The notes beneath the pieces are model-generated. The model did not search any database and was not told the DNA's origin. It saw nothing but the letters and a program-made list of their open reading frames with translations. The position numbers were made by a program, and so were the translations under genes. Positions 25,601 to 35,808 of a stretch of DNA of 64,000 bases are shown piece by piece (positions within the stretch are counted from its first letter, which is position 1; the number at the start of each line of letters is the position of its first letter). This stretch comes from Paramecium octaurelia (taxonomy: Eukaryota > Ciliophora > Oligohymenophorea > Peniculida > Parameciidae). The stretch lies in NCBI GenBank assembly GCA_905182995.1, contig CAJJDP010000005.1, positions 744,001 through 808,000 of the forward strand, given 5' to 3'.

Positions 25601-27105
25601 GTGCACATAAGCATTCTTAACTTTAGTTAAAAATGTTTCATCAGTTCCTGCCACTGCGCAACTATCATCTAAGATATTCAAAATTCCCAAAGGAGCTCTT
25701 TCTAAACTCTCTAAAATATGGATATTATTTATATGATTTGTTGGTCCTTGATTGTTAGTCAAACCTTCCTATTGGAAGACTTTGTTATCTCCTTGAAATG
25801 TATCAAACAAATAAAATTGGTGTATCTTTTCTTAAGAATAATTGATTATCAGCTATTCAAAACTATTAAAACTATTTTATTCGAATCCAAAATAATCAAG
25901 GATGCTGATATGATACTTATTTGTTTATGTGGCCATTTAAATATTAATGGAATCAATCAAGAATTCGAATAATCTTTCATATAGTTGTTTAATGACATTT
26001 TATTGTTAATTTATACATTCTATTCTACTTAAAGGAGTATCGATGACTTCATTTTTAGACATTTATCTCTATTTGTAACATAAGCATCTAACTAATTCTT
26101 TATCTGAAATTCCTAATAAATGACTTATCTGCAGAATCGATTTCTAATCTTGAATAGTGCAATTATTATCATGATCTTCAAACTAAATGTTACCTAATTT
26201 AATTATAGAAGCCAATATTCCTAAAACTACATCTATATTGATATTGAATAGCTTGAGAGCATCAAGAGTATCTTGGAATTGTTAGGCCTCTTTTTAAGAC
26301 AATTACTAAGGTTATTTAGAATTCAACGGATTTGGTATCAAGGTTTATTGTTGATTTGTATTGATATTAAATATTGACAATTATCCATAATTCAAGAATT
26401 AATAAAAGATGTTGAAATTACTTTCTCCATGTGGTACATTGTAGATGCGTGATTTTTCAAGGGAAACAGCAGTTATATGAACACCACATAACTTTTATTC
26501 TTTATCAAAAAGCATTTTAGTAAATCTTCCATAACGTGAGGAATTGAAATTTCTCTGGGTTTTGGCATTTCCAAAGGCTTCTATAATTTAATTGCAGGCC
26601 AATAATTTAGTGTGGAGATTTCCAAATTTAGATAGTTACAATTAAATTTGTTTACTAATTTCAGATTTACCTGATCCTGATTCCCCAGTAATAATAATTG
26701 ATTATGGTAGGTCAATCATTTGATGGAAAACATTTAGTGTAGCTTGTTAAAGTAGTTAAGATTTAAAGTTTTCCTTCTGAATTGGATTGATACTGAGAAA
26801 AGATGATCCACAAAAAATTTGAAATTTTTTTTGTTAAAACCTTATGTGTAATGCATTAAGAACTTCAGCCTCATTTAAAATTGATAGATCAATTAAATCT
26901 TCAAGTTCTTGTAAATTATCCAAACTTCTTTGATATACATTTTTGGAATCTGCTATATTACCTTCTGCAGTTTTAATCAAAATAGGGGACGCTTAAAGAA
27001 CAACTCCAGGAATTAATTTTTAGTCATTGAATATCCAACAAGGAGTATCTAGCTTAAATTTTATATTAGATTACTAATCTAGGCCCATTTAATTGGTTAG
27101 AGCAT
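22646..27105 (-). CDS. Unconventional myosin with IQ motifs and RCC1-like tail
   Basis: Motor: P-loop GESGSGKSE, a switch-I region EAFGNAKTQRNFNSSRYGRF, LEKSRI, relay-loop LERAPLGILNILDDSC, and the converter-side run FRIRHFIREVEYNVIGF. A neck of several IQ-like motifs follows (KIQKTWKGYITRK is clear). The tail has RCC1/ATS1-type repeats: GENTVGELGINRG, HTIAKSTLGKVYTWGWG and QMGQLGHGNLKDE, ending in a short helical tail at TGA 22646-22648. Start: ATG 27105 with a 26-nt intron 27049-27074 (GTAATC...AGCTAG) leads into NTPCWIFNDQ; an unspliced alternative starts at 27088. Family knowledge: myosins with RCC1/ATS1 tails are reported from ciliates and apicomplexans. Likely moves cargo on actin. More small introns in the neck are likely but were not all placed. 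Confidence 0.85.
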
Positions 27106-27284
27106 TTAATTGTTATATAATTTAAATATAATAGTTAAATATAATTAAAATTGGTGTCCAAATAAAGATAAAATTGTTGTAGAACATAGATGAAATTCAA
27201 ATATTGGAGTAGAATATGAAATTTGAAGAATGTATTATAAAAATTATGTATTATTAATACTCAATGGCAATCTTCTTTCATCAA

Positions 27285-27446
27285 TCAGTATCTCCAATTT
27301 TAAGGTACTAATATCATTTAATAGTATTTGAATGTCAAATACTTATTGAAGATACCATCAAGGTTATGAATATCTCTCTCAGCTTCAGGTATATCTTGGA
27401 GCTTGAGCAGTTGTAGATGGCGAACGACTTTATCTGATTTAGTCAT
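27285..27446 (-). CDS. Possible small gene, unrecognised
   Basis: Frame from ATG 27446 (MTKSDKVVRHLQLLKLQDIP) through AERDIHNLDGIFNKY to TGA 27285-27287, 53 residues. The amino-acid pattern is protein-like and the frame is open upstream toward 27520 if an AAG-ending intron is removed, so a longer protein starting nearer 27540 is possible. An alternative 35-nt intron (GTATTTGAC...GATATTAG) would bypass this stop and join the frame of the myosin start, but that path crosses ~130 bp of very AT-rich sequence. Shares a promoter region with prefoldin 4. Low confidence. Confidence 0.3.
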
Positions 27447-27568
27447 CTTGGAGGCGTTCTTAAAATGAAATATACATTAACCTCTATCGTTTGTAAACCA
27501 CCCTTTGATTTTTTTGAAGGTGCTTGCTATGCAATTGATTAATACTCAACACATTAAAATTATAAATA

Positions 27569-28004
27569 ATGAAATTTACAAGTACTGACAACATCGAAGT
27601 GGATAGACAAGACTAATAGAAAATCAACTCCTTTAGCAGATTAAATTTGCAATATCATGAACTTATTCGATTGAATTAAGCGTATAGAATGATAAAAATA
27701 GGGCAGTCGAAAAGATGAATTAACTCGTTTGTCAGATGGTAAAGATGAAATGGAATTAATGGAGGATGATGAGAAAATTCCATACAGATTTGGTGATTCT
27801 TTCATTAGAGTGAATGTTGAAAAAGTAAGGAACTTCACTTTATAAATATAGGCAAGATCATTGATTGATGAATAAGTAACAAATATCAAGAAATAATTTG
27901 AAGAGGATACTAAGAAAATTGAGGAGACACTTAAATAGATGAATAATCTGAAAGCTAAGTTATATGCCAAATTCGGTAGTCAAATTAATTTGGATGATGA
28001 ATGA
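27569..28004 (+). CDS. PFDN4: Prefoldin subunit 4 (127 aa)
   Basis: ATG 27569 to TGA 28002-28004. Introns of 25 nt (GTATAGAATG...GGGCAG, a CAG acceptor) and 27 nt (GTAAGGAAC...AATATAG) give exactly 128 codons. The family pattern is complete: VDRQDQQKINSFSRL in the first helix, DELTRLSDGKDEMELMEDD, the conserved core IPYRFGDSFI, and a second helix ending LYAKFGSQINLDDE, closely like eukaryotic PFDN4. Family knowledge: one of six subunits of the prefoldin jellyfish that hands unfolded actin and tubulin to CCT chaperonin in the cytosol. Length matches orthologues. The minus-strand open frame across 27641-27970 is a shadow. Confidence 0.93.
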
Positions 28005-28035
28005 GCATCTAATAAAATATATAAATTTAAATTAT

Positions 28036-30389
28036 TCAAATATAAAATAATACTCCTTTTTTAACTAATTCCTCGACAGGAATGAAGGGATCCTTATCAT
28101 TTCTTTAGTATCTGGAACCAATAAATTCACTTAAACAATGTGCATACCGAACAGGAGCTGGTATCTTTATTGGACCAGCAAAGTTATAATACAGCCAACA
28201 TAATTTATATGTAAGAACTTTGATATCATCTTCGATATTAGGTAAATCTGAATGCAATATCTTGTAAAGAGTAGGCTGTGAAGTACCTTATCTGGTAATT
28301 TAGGAGATCAAATAAAAATTCGGTTATTACCCTTCGCAAATCTCCTTGCTGTCTACAATAGTTCCAGAAGCAGGATTATCAGGTCTATGTCCAGCCTGAT
28401 AGAACTTTCCGGCTACTCTTTTATTGCAGACAACAAGTATTAATTTACTTTAAGGATTTATCAATTTGATTGCCTAATCATATTGAGGAAATTCATCTCC
28501 AAGAACTACAGGGATTTGTCCATCTGACACACCATCCCTGTAAATTATTACTATTTGTGGAAAAACAGTATTTTTTTCTTTGTAAACTTCCATGGCAGAG
28601 ATTAAACACTTCTTTAAATTGTCTCCTTTGTAATCAGCCCCTTTTAATATTTGACTATGATATTTGGTCATATTCTTATCAACTGTGGAACAAAAGGCCA
28701 AATGTTTAATTTGATGTAATCTATCGTAACATTCAGCTGCACATATCATTGTATGCTATTACTAAAAGAGTCTAGGTAATTTATCAATTGCCCATGGAAC
28801 TCCTCCCAATTTGGCACAAATTTAAACCATTATTTTATTAACTATAGAGCGAGTATTTTTAGTTAAAGTGTCTTCTAAGACAACCTAACTTGGACAAGCT
28901 ATTTTTTATAAGGATATAAACTTAGCACATCTATATAGACGACTATTTCTCTTCTATCCAGGTAATAAAAAGATTATGAATTCTATGTTCTGCTATTTTT
29001 ATTCACATTCCTACTTTAAATCATCACATAATTGTATTAATGCTTTTTCTCTCTCTTCCTAGAGTTATTTGATCACTGGCTAAGAGTAAAATCCATAAAA
29101 TTAATATTCAGATATAGCTTATTTGATATTTTCTAACAGCAGTTTTTTGGCTTCCTGTCCTCTTTCTTTATAATAATGGATAAGCACCCATACTAACTTT
29201 TTATCTGGCATTTGATACATCTTCTTCTGAGTCTGCTGATCTAAGTTCAGATTTTATGAGGACAAATCAATATCATCATTACCCATCATTAATGTTCCTG
29301 GAAGTACAGTTTTCGCTTCAACATTCATAGATACATTATTCAATTTCAAACCCCACGTATCTAATAGGTTGGCATTTGTCCCTTTCTTGACAGTCGAATT
29401 TATTTATTTAGCGAATTTCTCTGATAAATCAATTCTGTCATATGCATTTGGTTTTGTTATTTTGGCAACATCCCTCATCACTGAAAAATTCTATATTACA
29501 TAATAACTTATACATTCTTTACAGTGTCATTCAAACCAGTCAATTAACACAATTCTGGAATCAGATAGATAACTTTCTCTTCTTATTTACCTTTGAGTTT
29601 TAACATAGTTTTAATTAATGGCTGTTTATCTGTTAATTTAATATTGTATCTTTGTTTATAGTACTCTTTGAAGGTCGTTTCTTATCCATTCTCTGTGATA
29701 AATAAATCTTTAGGAGACATTCCAGTTTCAATCAGATCAACCTTATAAAATTTCTAATTGTATTTGGTCATCACTATCATTCCTTCGTAACGATCCACTT
29801 CTTTGGTAATTAATAGATCATCAAGCAATGTATTTTATCTCAATATTTTATACGCACAATCAATTACGACTCCGAATTGCTTTTGCACTATTTGTACTCC
29901 TTCCCAAATCTCAAATTTATGTTCATGAAAAGAGTGAGACTTTTTTGGCCAAAATAATTTGTCTTTGCCAATCTATACCATCCCTTATTGTGTGCTAATA
30001 ATTTGCTTTACTATTTTTGCTAATATTTATTGAAGTTTAGTTCCATTATCAATAGATTCAACATATTTTAATGTGGCAACATTCTAAACTTCATTGCCTT
30101 CATTCAACCCTCCTAATACTTATGTTGCAATTTTGACAGGAGAGTAAATATTGAAATTTATGCAATAAAATGTTATTAAACTTTCTGTTAACTTTTGTCT
30201 ATAGATTGTGATTGCATTTTGGGCATTAATGTCAGAATAATTAGTTAATTCAATTTTATATCTATGGATTTAGCGATTAGGTAATAATTGAAACTGATGA
30301 AAATTAGATTTCACTTTCACAGTCTTAAATTATTTATCCTGCTAATGCATCTATAAAATAAAATTATTTATTGTTATTTGAGTTTTCAT
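28036..30389 (-). CDS. Piwi-clade Argonaute (Ptiwi-like, 776 aa)
   Basis: ATG 30389 (MKTQITINNFILQ) to TGA 28036-28038; one 23-nt intron (GTATAAGTT...AATATAG) gives 777 codons. Order: N domain, PAZ region (~230-350), MID (FIIFLLPGQKRNSRLYRCAK), PIWI. PIWI landmarks: GGVPWAID, TMICAAECYD at the first catalytic site, IIYRDGVSDGQIP at the second, and PAPVRYAHCLSEFIG with the catalytic His. The first site normally reads G-I-D-x-x-H; here Glu replaces Asp. Family knowledge: Paramecium has many Ptiwi proteins serving scanRNA-guided DNA elimination and siRNA pathways; which one this is cannot be told from the sequence alone. It is convergent with prefoldin 4, only 31 bp between stops. Confidence 0.92.
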
Positions 30390-30519
30390 CTTAATATATT
30401 TGATAAAATGAAAAAATGTCTATATAATTATTTCTTACAATCTATAGAATTTTAGAATAAAAATACGAGTTTTTGAATATAATATTAATTTAAAAAGTAG
30501 AACAAAAAATAAATTTAAT

Positions 30520-31166
30520 TCACCCACTCACAAGACTTAATAGATACTCATCAAAAGTTTTTGTATTGTTTATTGCTTTGTCAATCATATCCTTCAATTG
30601 CTATGATTTTTGTTGCGTAGATTGTTGTTTCATACTGAAACTTCTGCATTTCGGCAAAGCTGTGGCCTGCTCGTTAGAAGAGTCCATTGATTAGAAAAAG
30701 GTACTGTTCCCTTATTGTTTTCGATATGAATACTCCCATTCTCTGTTCACAACCTTATAACAATAATTAAAATTACCTATTTACGCTTGGTTTGAGTGGG
30801 AGATGTTATTTCCTGAAGCACATCCATCAATTGATTCTTGGAGATTCTTGAGATTTTGTTGTTGCTTCTCATTTTGGAATTTAGATGAAAAGAATTAGTT
30901 TTTTTGAGTACTACATCAATAATTGGTTGTTGTATGTTCTCTTTGGCTTGATCACAACTTTAATAAAATGTGCTGAGATTGCTGATTTCTGATTGCTGAG
31001 ACTGCATCTTTGCGTCTGTTTAACTCAAAGTCAAGGATGTGTCAACACTCCCTCTTGTCTGTAATAAATGCTAAACTTTAACAAACATTGTGCGAGGCTA
31101 GTATCTGATGACTGGAGGTTCAATTTTTTTTAAACAAATGTACTTTGGAGTGCGGAATTCGATCAT
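30520..31166 (-). CDS. Hydrophilic protein, unrecognised (207 aa)
   Basis: ATG 31166 (MIEFRTPKYICLKKIEPPV) to TGA 30520-30522, with a 23-nt intron 30754-30776 (GTAATTTT...TTATAAG, an AAG acceptor), giving exactly 208 codons. Rich in Gln, Ser, Lys and Asn; no hydrophobic segment; short helices near the C-terminus (QQLKDMIDKAINNTKTFDEY). No domain recognised. It is divergent from the coiled-coil gene at 31210, with 43 bp between start codons, so the two may share a promoter. Confidence 0.6.
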
Positions 31167-31209
31167 TCCGTTATTATTATATTTTAATATGAAAACTTTG
31201 TTTACAGAA

Positions 31210-32605
31210 ATGGATTCTAAATCAGACTAGTAACTAGTGAAGGAAATCAATTCTCTTACTCTGCGTCTCAACTTCGAATCCCCTCGCACTCAACAAGCCA
31301 TGAAAGAACTCAACCTAACCAAACAACAATGTCAACTCAAGTAAACCAATGTGTAAATTATCATACAAGAAGTCTCTCAGAATTTCTGCAATATACCAAT
31401 GAAGTCGATGCCATGTATCTGAATCATTTGCAACTTTTGAAAGGTAATTCGATTTTTCCTCTACTCGTATCTTAGATAATCTCTCAAATCTTGCGAATCG
31501 AAGAAGGGAAATTGTTGGCCCTTCGATCAAAATAGTATTCACCACTCCCAAACAATCCAAGCAATTCAATTTTCTCAAAAGAATCTTCGATCACGACCTT
31601 AAGCAGTTATATCAATCAGAAATGCTTATTAAATAATAATAATAAAGAACCACAGACAAAAGTTTTAAATCAGTCGAGGACAATCTGAAATCCATCTCTA
31701 ACAAAGCCAAAGCCCATAACACTACTGTTGAACGGAGACTCTCTCTCTTAAAGTAAACCAGAGAAGATGATTTGGATGATAGATTAAATAAGAGTCTCGA
31801 TTTCGATTCCAAATTTGAACCTATCCAAAAATCCATACAAGAATCTAAAACTAAATTCAAAGTCATGATGTCATCAAAAACACAATAAATATTGGATTAT
31901 CATCTAGAAAAAAAGAAGAACATTAGTGATCAAGAGGAATTGCGGAGAACTAACTTATAATTCAATACAATGGAAAAGTCGTAAAGAAGTACACACTTTA
32001 AATAAGGCATTTCTAGTCAAGGTCGCAAAGAATTAGTATAAAAATAAGAGGAAGAACAATAGCAAAATGTAATCAACAAAATCGTTAAATCAAACCAAAG
32101 GACTTCCAGTTAGACCTAGTAGAATTAATCGAATATGCAAAATGTTATCTAGAAAATGAAAGAAGAATAAGATAAAAAGATAACCAAGGTGCAATAAAAT
32201 CTTACTTCAAAATCTCTATTCTAATCAGAACGCGAAAATGCAATGACCTAGGATATTAAAGAAAAACTAACATCAAGCAATTCAAAAGCAAAACAACGCT
32301 TATTGGATATCCAATTGAAGCTAAAAAGTTTAAGTTAATAAAAATAAGAAAAATAATAAGAATTACTTAATAATTATACTAGTAAAATGGAGAAGAGAAA
32401 TGAAACCATTATTGAAAAGCATCTCAAATTAAGGCAGAAACTAAAAAAGAACCAAAAAAGCAATTCTAATATGGTTTAATAAATGCATTAATTAATTATT
32501 GAAAAGGACTAGCTTAATCAAAATATCACCAAAGCTTAAAGATTAATAGTTACGAAGCCAACTAACAATATTGAAGAATTACTCAACCACGTTCTTTTTA
32601 ATTGA
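31210..32605 (+). CDS. Coiled-coil protein (444 aa), unrecognised
   Basis: ATG 31210 (MDSKSDQQLVKEINSLTLRL) to TGA 32603-32605. Introns of 29 nt (GTAAACC...ATACAAG, AAG acceptor) and 32 nt (GTAATTCG...TATCTTAG) leave exactly 445 codons. Mostly helical and highly charged; heptad-like runs from about residue 140 to the end. No catalytic motif. Its stop is only 17 bp from the start of the next gene on the same strand, which codes for a centrosome-type LRR/coiled-coil protein. A cytoskeletal role is an inference from composition and neighbour. Confidence 0.7.
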
Positions 32606-32622
32606 ATTTTTAATTATATTTT

Positions 32623-35600
32623 ATGTTTGTATCTCATAACAAAATCACAGAGCAACTTATTAGAAGTTAAGGGGAAGAACCTACTAAAACATCAAAATTA
32701 TCTTTGCGTTCTATGAAACTGAGTGTAATAACAATATTTTATATAGAAAATAGAAAATTTAGATTAATTATTGCTCTTATAGGAATTGAACCTTAGTCAT
32801 AATAATATAACAAAAATAGAGAATTTGAGATTGCCAGCACTTAAAGAACTCAATCTCTCCGATAATTTTATCAAATCCATGCAAGGATTAGAGTTTTTGC
32901 CATCTTTGATTAATTTGAATTTAAATGGCAATCAAATCAGTGAGATTAGCTTAACAAATCATACTTTAGAAACTCTAAAGTTATCAAGAAATTAAATCAA
33001 AGACCCTCTATAATTATTAAACCTTAAACCCCTTTTAAATTTGAAAATACTTTCTATCAGTGATAATCCTTTTTGTAGAACATTCAGTTACATAGAATAT
33101 CTCTGTTTTTTAACTCCTACCCTTTAAGTCTTAGACAATAAAGTCATTTCTAATTAACATGAAATTGCTAGGTAATTGTATGGAGAACCAATTCCAAGTG
33201 ATCATTAACAAATACTCCAAAATATTAGACTGGTTCAACTGAAAAAACAAGAAATTGATGCTGAAATAGCCTAAATAGAGAATAAAATGTAAAGAGCTTC
33301 TAGTTTACTTCAAACCTATTAAAATGATTCTGATAGCGAGGATGAATCGGACAGATAGGTTACTAACAAAGCATTTCTTTCTCTTAAATCTTAGTTAGAA
33401 GAGCACTACTAGATTCGTTAAGAAACAGATGAGGCTTTGAAGGAATTAAAACAATAACTTGAATCGTTTAAGTAACAACCAAGGGAAAAATTACCAACTG
33501 AATAATTAAATAGAATTAACTCTCTTTTTGTTAGACTTCAAGCAGTGCTTTAAACAGATTTAACTTAATGTTAAAGATCTCTATTTGAAATGGCTTTGTA
33601 GGGAAGCATAGAGTAGGTTTTGCAAAGCATAGTGGATTTACTAGAAACAGTTTTAGACAGAATACCATTGTTACCCTAAGAAAGTGTGCTATAGGAAGTG
33701 GCTGCTTAGATTCATGATCAAATTTAAGAATTATATTCTAAAGTTTCTACGAATTCCCTAAATTCAATTGGAATTTAAGATAAACCTATAGAATCATCAA
33801 TTGTTCTTTTAAAGAAATTATTTAGGAGAGCAGAAAAGAAATATAAGAAAATTGAAGAGTTCAATGTAATAAAGGCTTAATTTATCAAAGATTTTGAATT
33901 GGAAACGCAATAATTAGCTGAGAAGTGGAAAGATTATGAAAATAAAAAAGCATAATTGCTTCAAGAAAAAGAAACAATAAGTAAAGAATTGGAGGAGTAA
34001 TTTGAGTAGATTATGCAATAGAAAGAAGAACTTAAAATGTAACATTAATAAGTTGAAGTTCAATTCGCTAAGTCAAATGAGGATTTTAAAATATTCAGAG
34101 CAAAATAAAATGAGGCTAGAAAGTGTTTAACTGATGAGATCACCAAACTTGGTAGATAATAGGAGTAATTGGTAATAATTTGAATTAAACTTCTAGTGTG
34201 AAGAAGTCTAAGAACTTTAGAGTGAAATGGAAAGACTCAAAGATACAAATGCGGAGAGAGAAGAATCCATAAGATTATTAAATGAAGAGATTGAAATGCT
34301 GTAATAGAGAATATAGGATCAATATTAAGTTAGTTTTTAGATTAGAGAAGATCAACAAAGGGCTTTGAATAATATAGAATATTTGAATTCATAAAAAGAA
34401 TTATTAAGTAAGGATATAGAGGAATTGCAATTTGAACACACTAAAAAAGAGTAAGACACCATGGATCTATAAATCAAATATCAAAATGAACATAACAAAA
34501 TGAAATAATTACTTGAAGAATTAGATACTTGTCATACAAAACTAAAAAGTACAGAGCAGTTATGCAGAGAGGCTGATAAAGTATTAAAATAATTAAATGG
34601 TGCCATAAGTGATAAAGAGTAAGAAATGTAAAAATATGATAAAATCATGTAGGAATCAAACATTGAAAAAGAGAAAATGAAATAGACTAAGAATGAGAAT
34701 TTGTAAATCAAAAAGGAATCATAAAAACTCAGGACAGAATTAGATAATTTAGAGTATTAGATCTAAGTCAATCAAGATAATTTATTGAAGAGCAAAAAGA
34801 ATTTACAATAAGTCACGCAATTAACTATAGAGAAAGAGTAGGAATTGCTATAAATAGAAAAACAGTTAATCAATACAGAAAAATAAATATAGGATTAATT
34901 AAAATAAAAGGACTTTTTGGGTAATGATTACGATATATTGCAGAAGGAATTGAAAAAATTAAATATTGATAAAGCTAAATTACAATAATAAGTTGATGAT
35001 GCCACTATCGAATTGCAAAGCATTAAATAAGAGTATACAATATAATAATCTAATTTGCAATCCTTAAATAAATAAATTGAATAGAAGGTTACAGAACTAT
35101 CAACTTAAACTCATTACCAGATGCATCAGGGACATGATTAAATCATTAATTTTTAGATTTAATTGTAAAAATTGCAAGAGGGAATAGAAGTTAAAGGATA
35201 AGAATTTAAATTATTAGTTGATCAAATTGATTAATTGCAGTAAAAAAGGGATCATTTAATACAAAGTGTTTAACATTTATAATCATCAGTTTTACAAGAA
35301 GAACAAAACACAAACTTAAAGCCATATGTAAAATATTATATTAAATTAGATTGTTCATGATGAAGAATCTTTGAATTCACAAAGTTATGATAAATAAAAA
35401 TCAGATTGGTTAAAACCTTCAAAAAATTCAGCAATTAAAAGTTAAACCAATTTTGCTTTGTTAAGCGATTTAAGTAAGAAATATTAGCCAAGATCTGCTA
35501 ATTAATCCATGCTAAGGAAGTCTCCTTAAGGCAAAGATTAATCAGTATAATCAGTAATATAAAATTTAGAGGAATTGAACCAAAATTTAGATAGAATGTA

Positions 35601-35631
35601 TATGGAAAGTCTTGAAAGATTTGAATAATGA
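32623..35631 (+). CDS. LRR plus long coiled-coil protein, centriolin/LRRCC1-like (979 aa)
   Basis: ATG 32623 to TGA 35629-35631. Introns of 22 (GTAATAAC...TATATAG), 25 and 22 nt give exactly 980 codons. Residues ~45-190 hold SDS22-like leucine-rich repeats (LQELNLSHNNITKIENL, LKELNLSDNFIKSM, LINLNLNGNQISEI, LETLKLSRNQI) closed by an LRR cap (NPFCRTFSYIEYLCFLTPTL). The remaining ~750 residues are almost continuous coiled coil rich in Gln, Glu and Lys, with a Ser/Lys-rich tail. Family knowledge: this layout (N-terminal LRRs, long coiled coil) is that of centriolin, LRRCC1 and Chlamydomonas VFL1, which act at basal bodies. That assignment is by architecture only. Confidence 0.75.
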
Positions 35632-35808
35632 ATATTTATTATTAAATAACACTTATTATTAATTGTTTGATATCATAGTTTAAATTACTATAATAATTGT
35701 ACTTATTGTATCTTCCAATTATCAAATATTTGGAATCATGAAGTGAATCAATAGTTAAAATAAAAATAAAAATTGTAACTTATAATTAAAAACATAAAAA
35801 TCTTATGT
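35632..35808. other. Convergent intergenic spacer
   Basis: 177 bp of AT-rich sequence between the TGA of the LRR protein and the TGA of the globin-repeat protein; nothing else seen. Confidence 0.6.

Noticed and set aside
27089-27446. Fusion of the frame from 27446 onto the myosin head
   Set aside because: It would pass through about 130 bp of very AT-rich sequence with poor protein composition; the motor has a good local start at 27105 or 27088.
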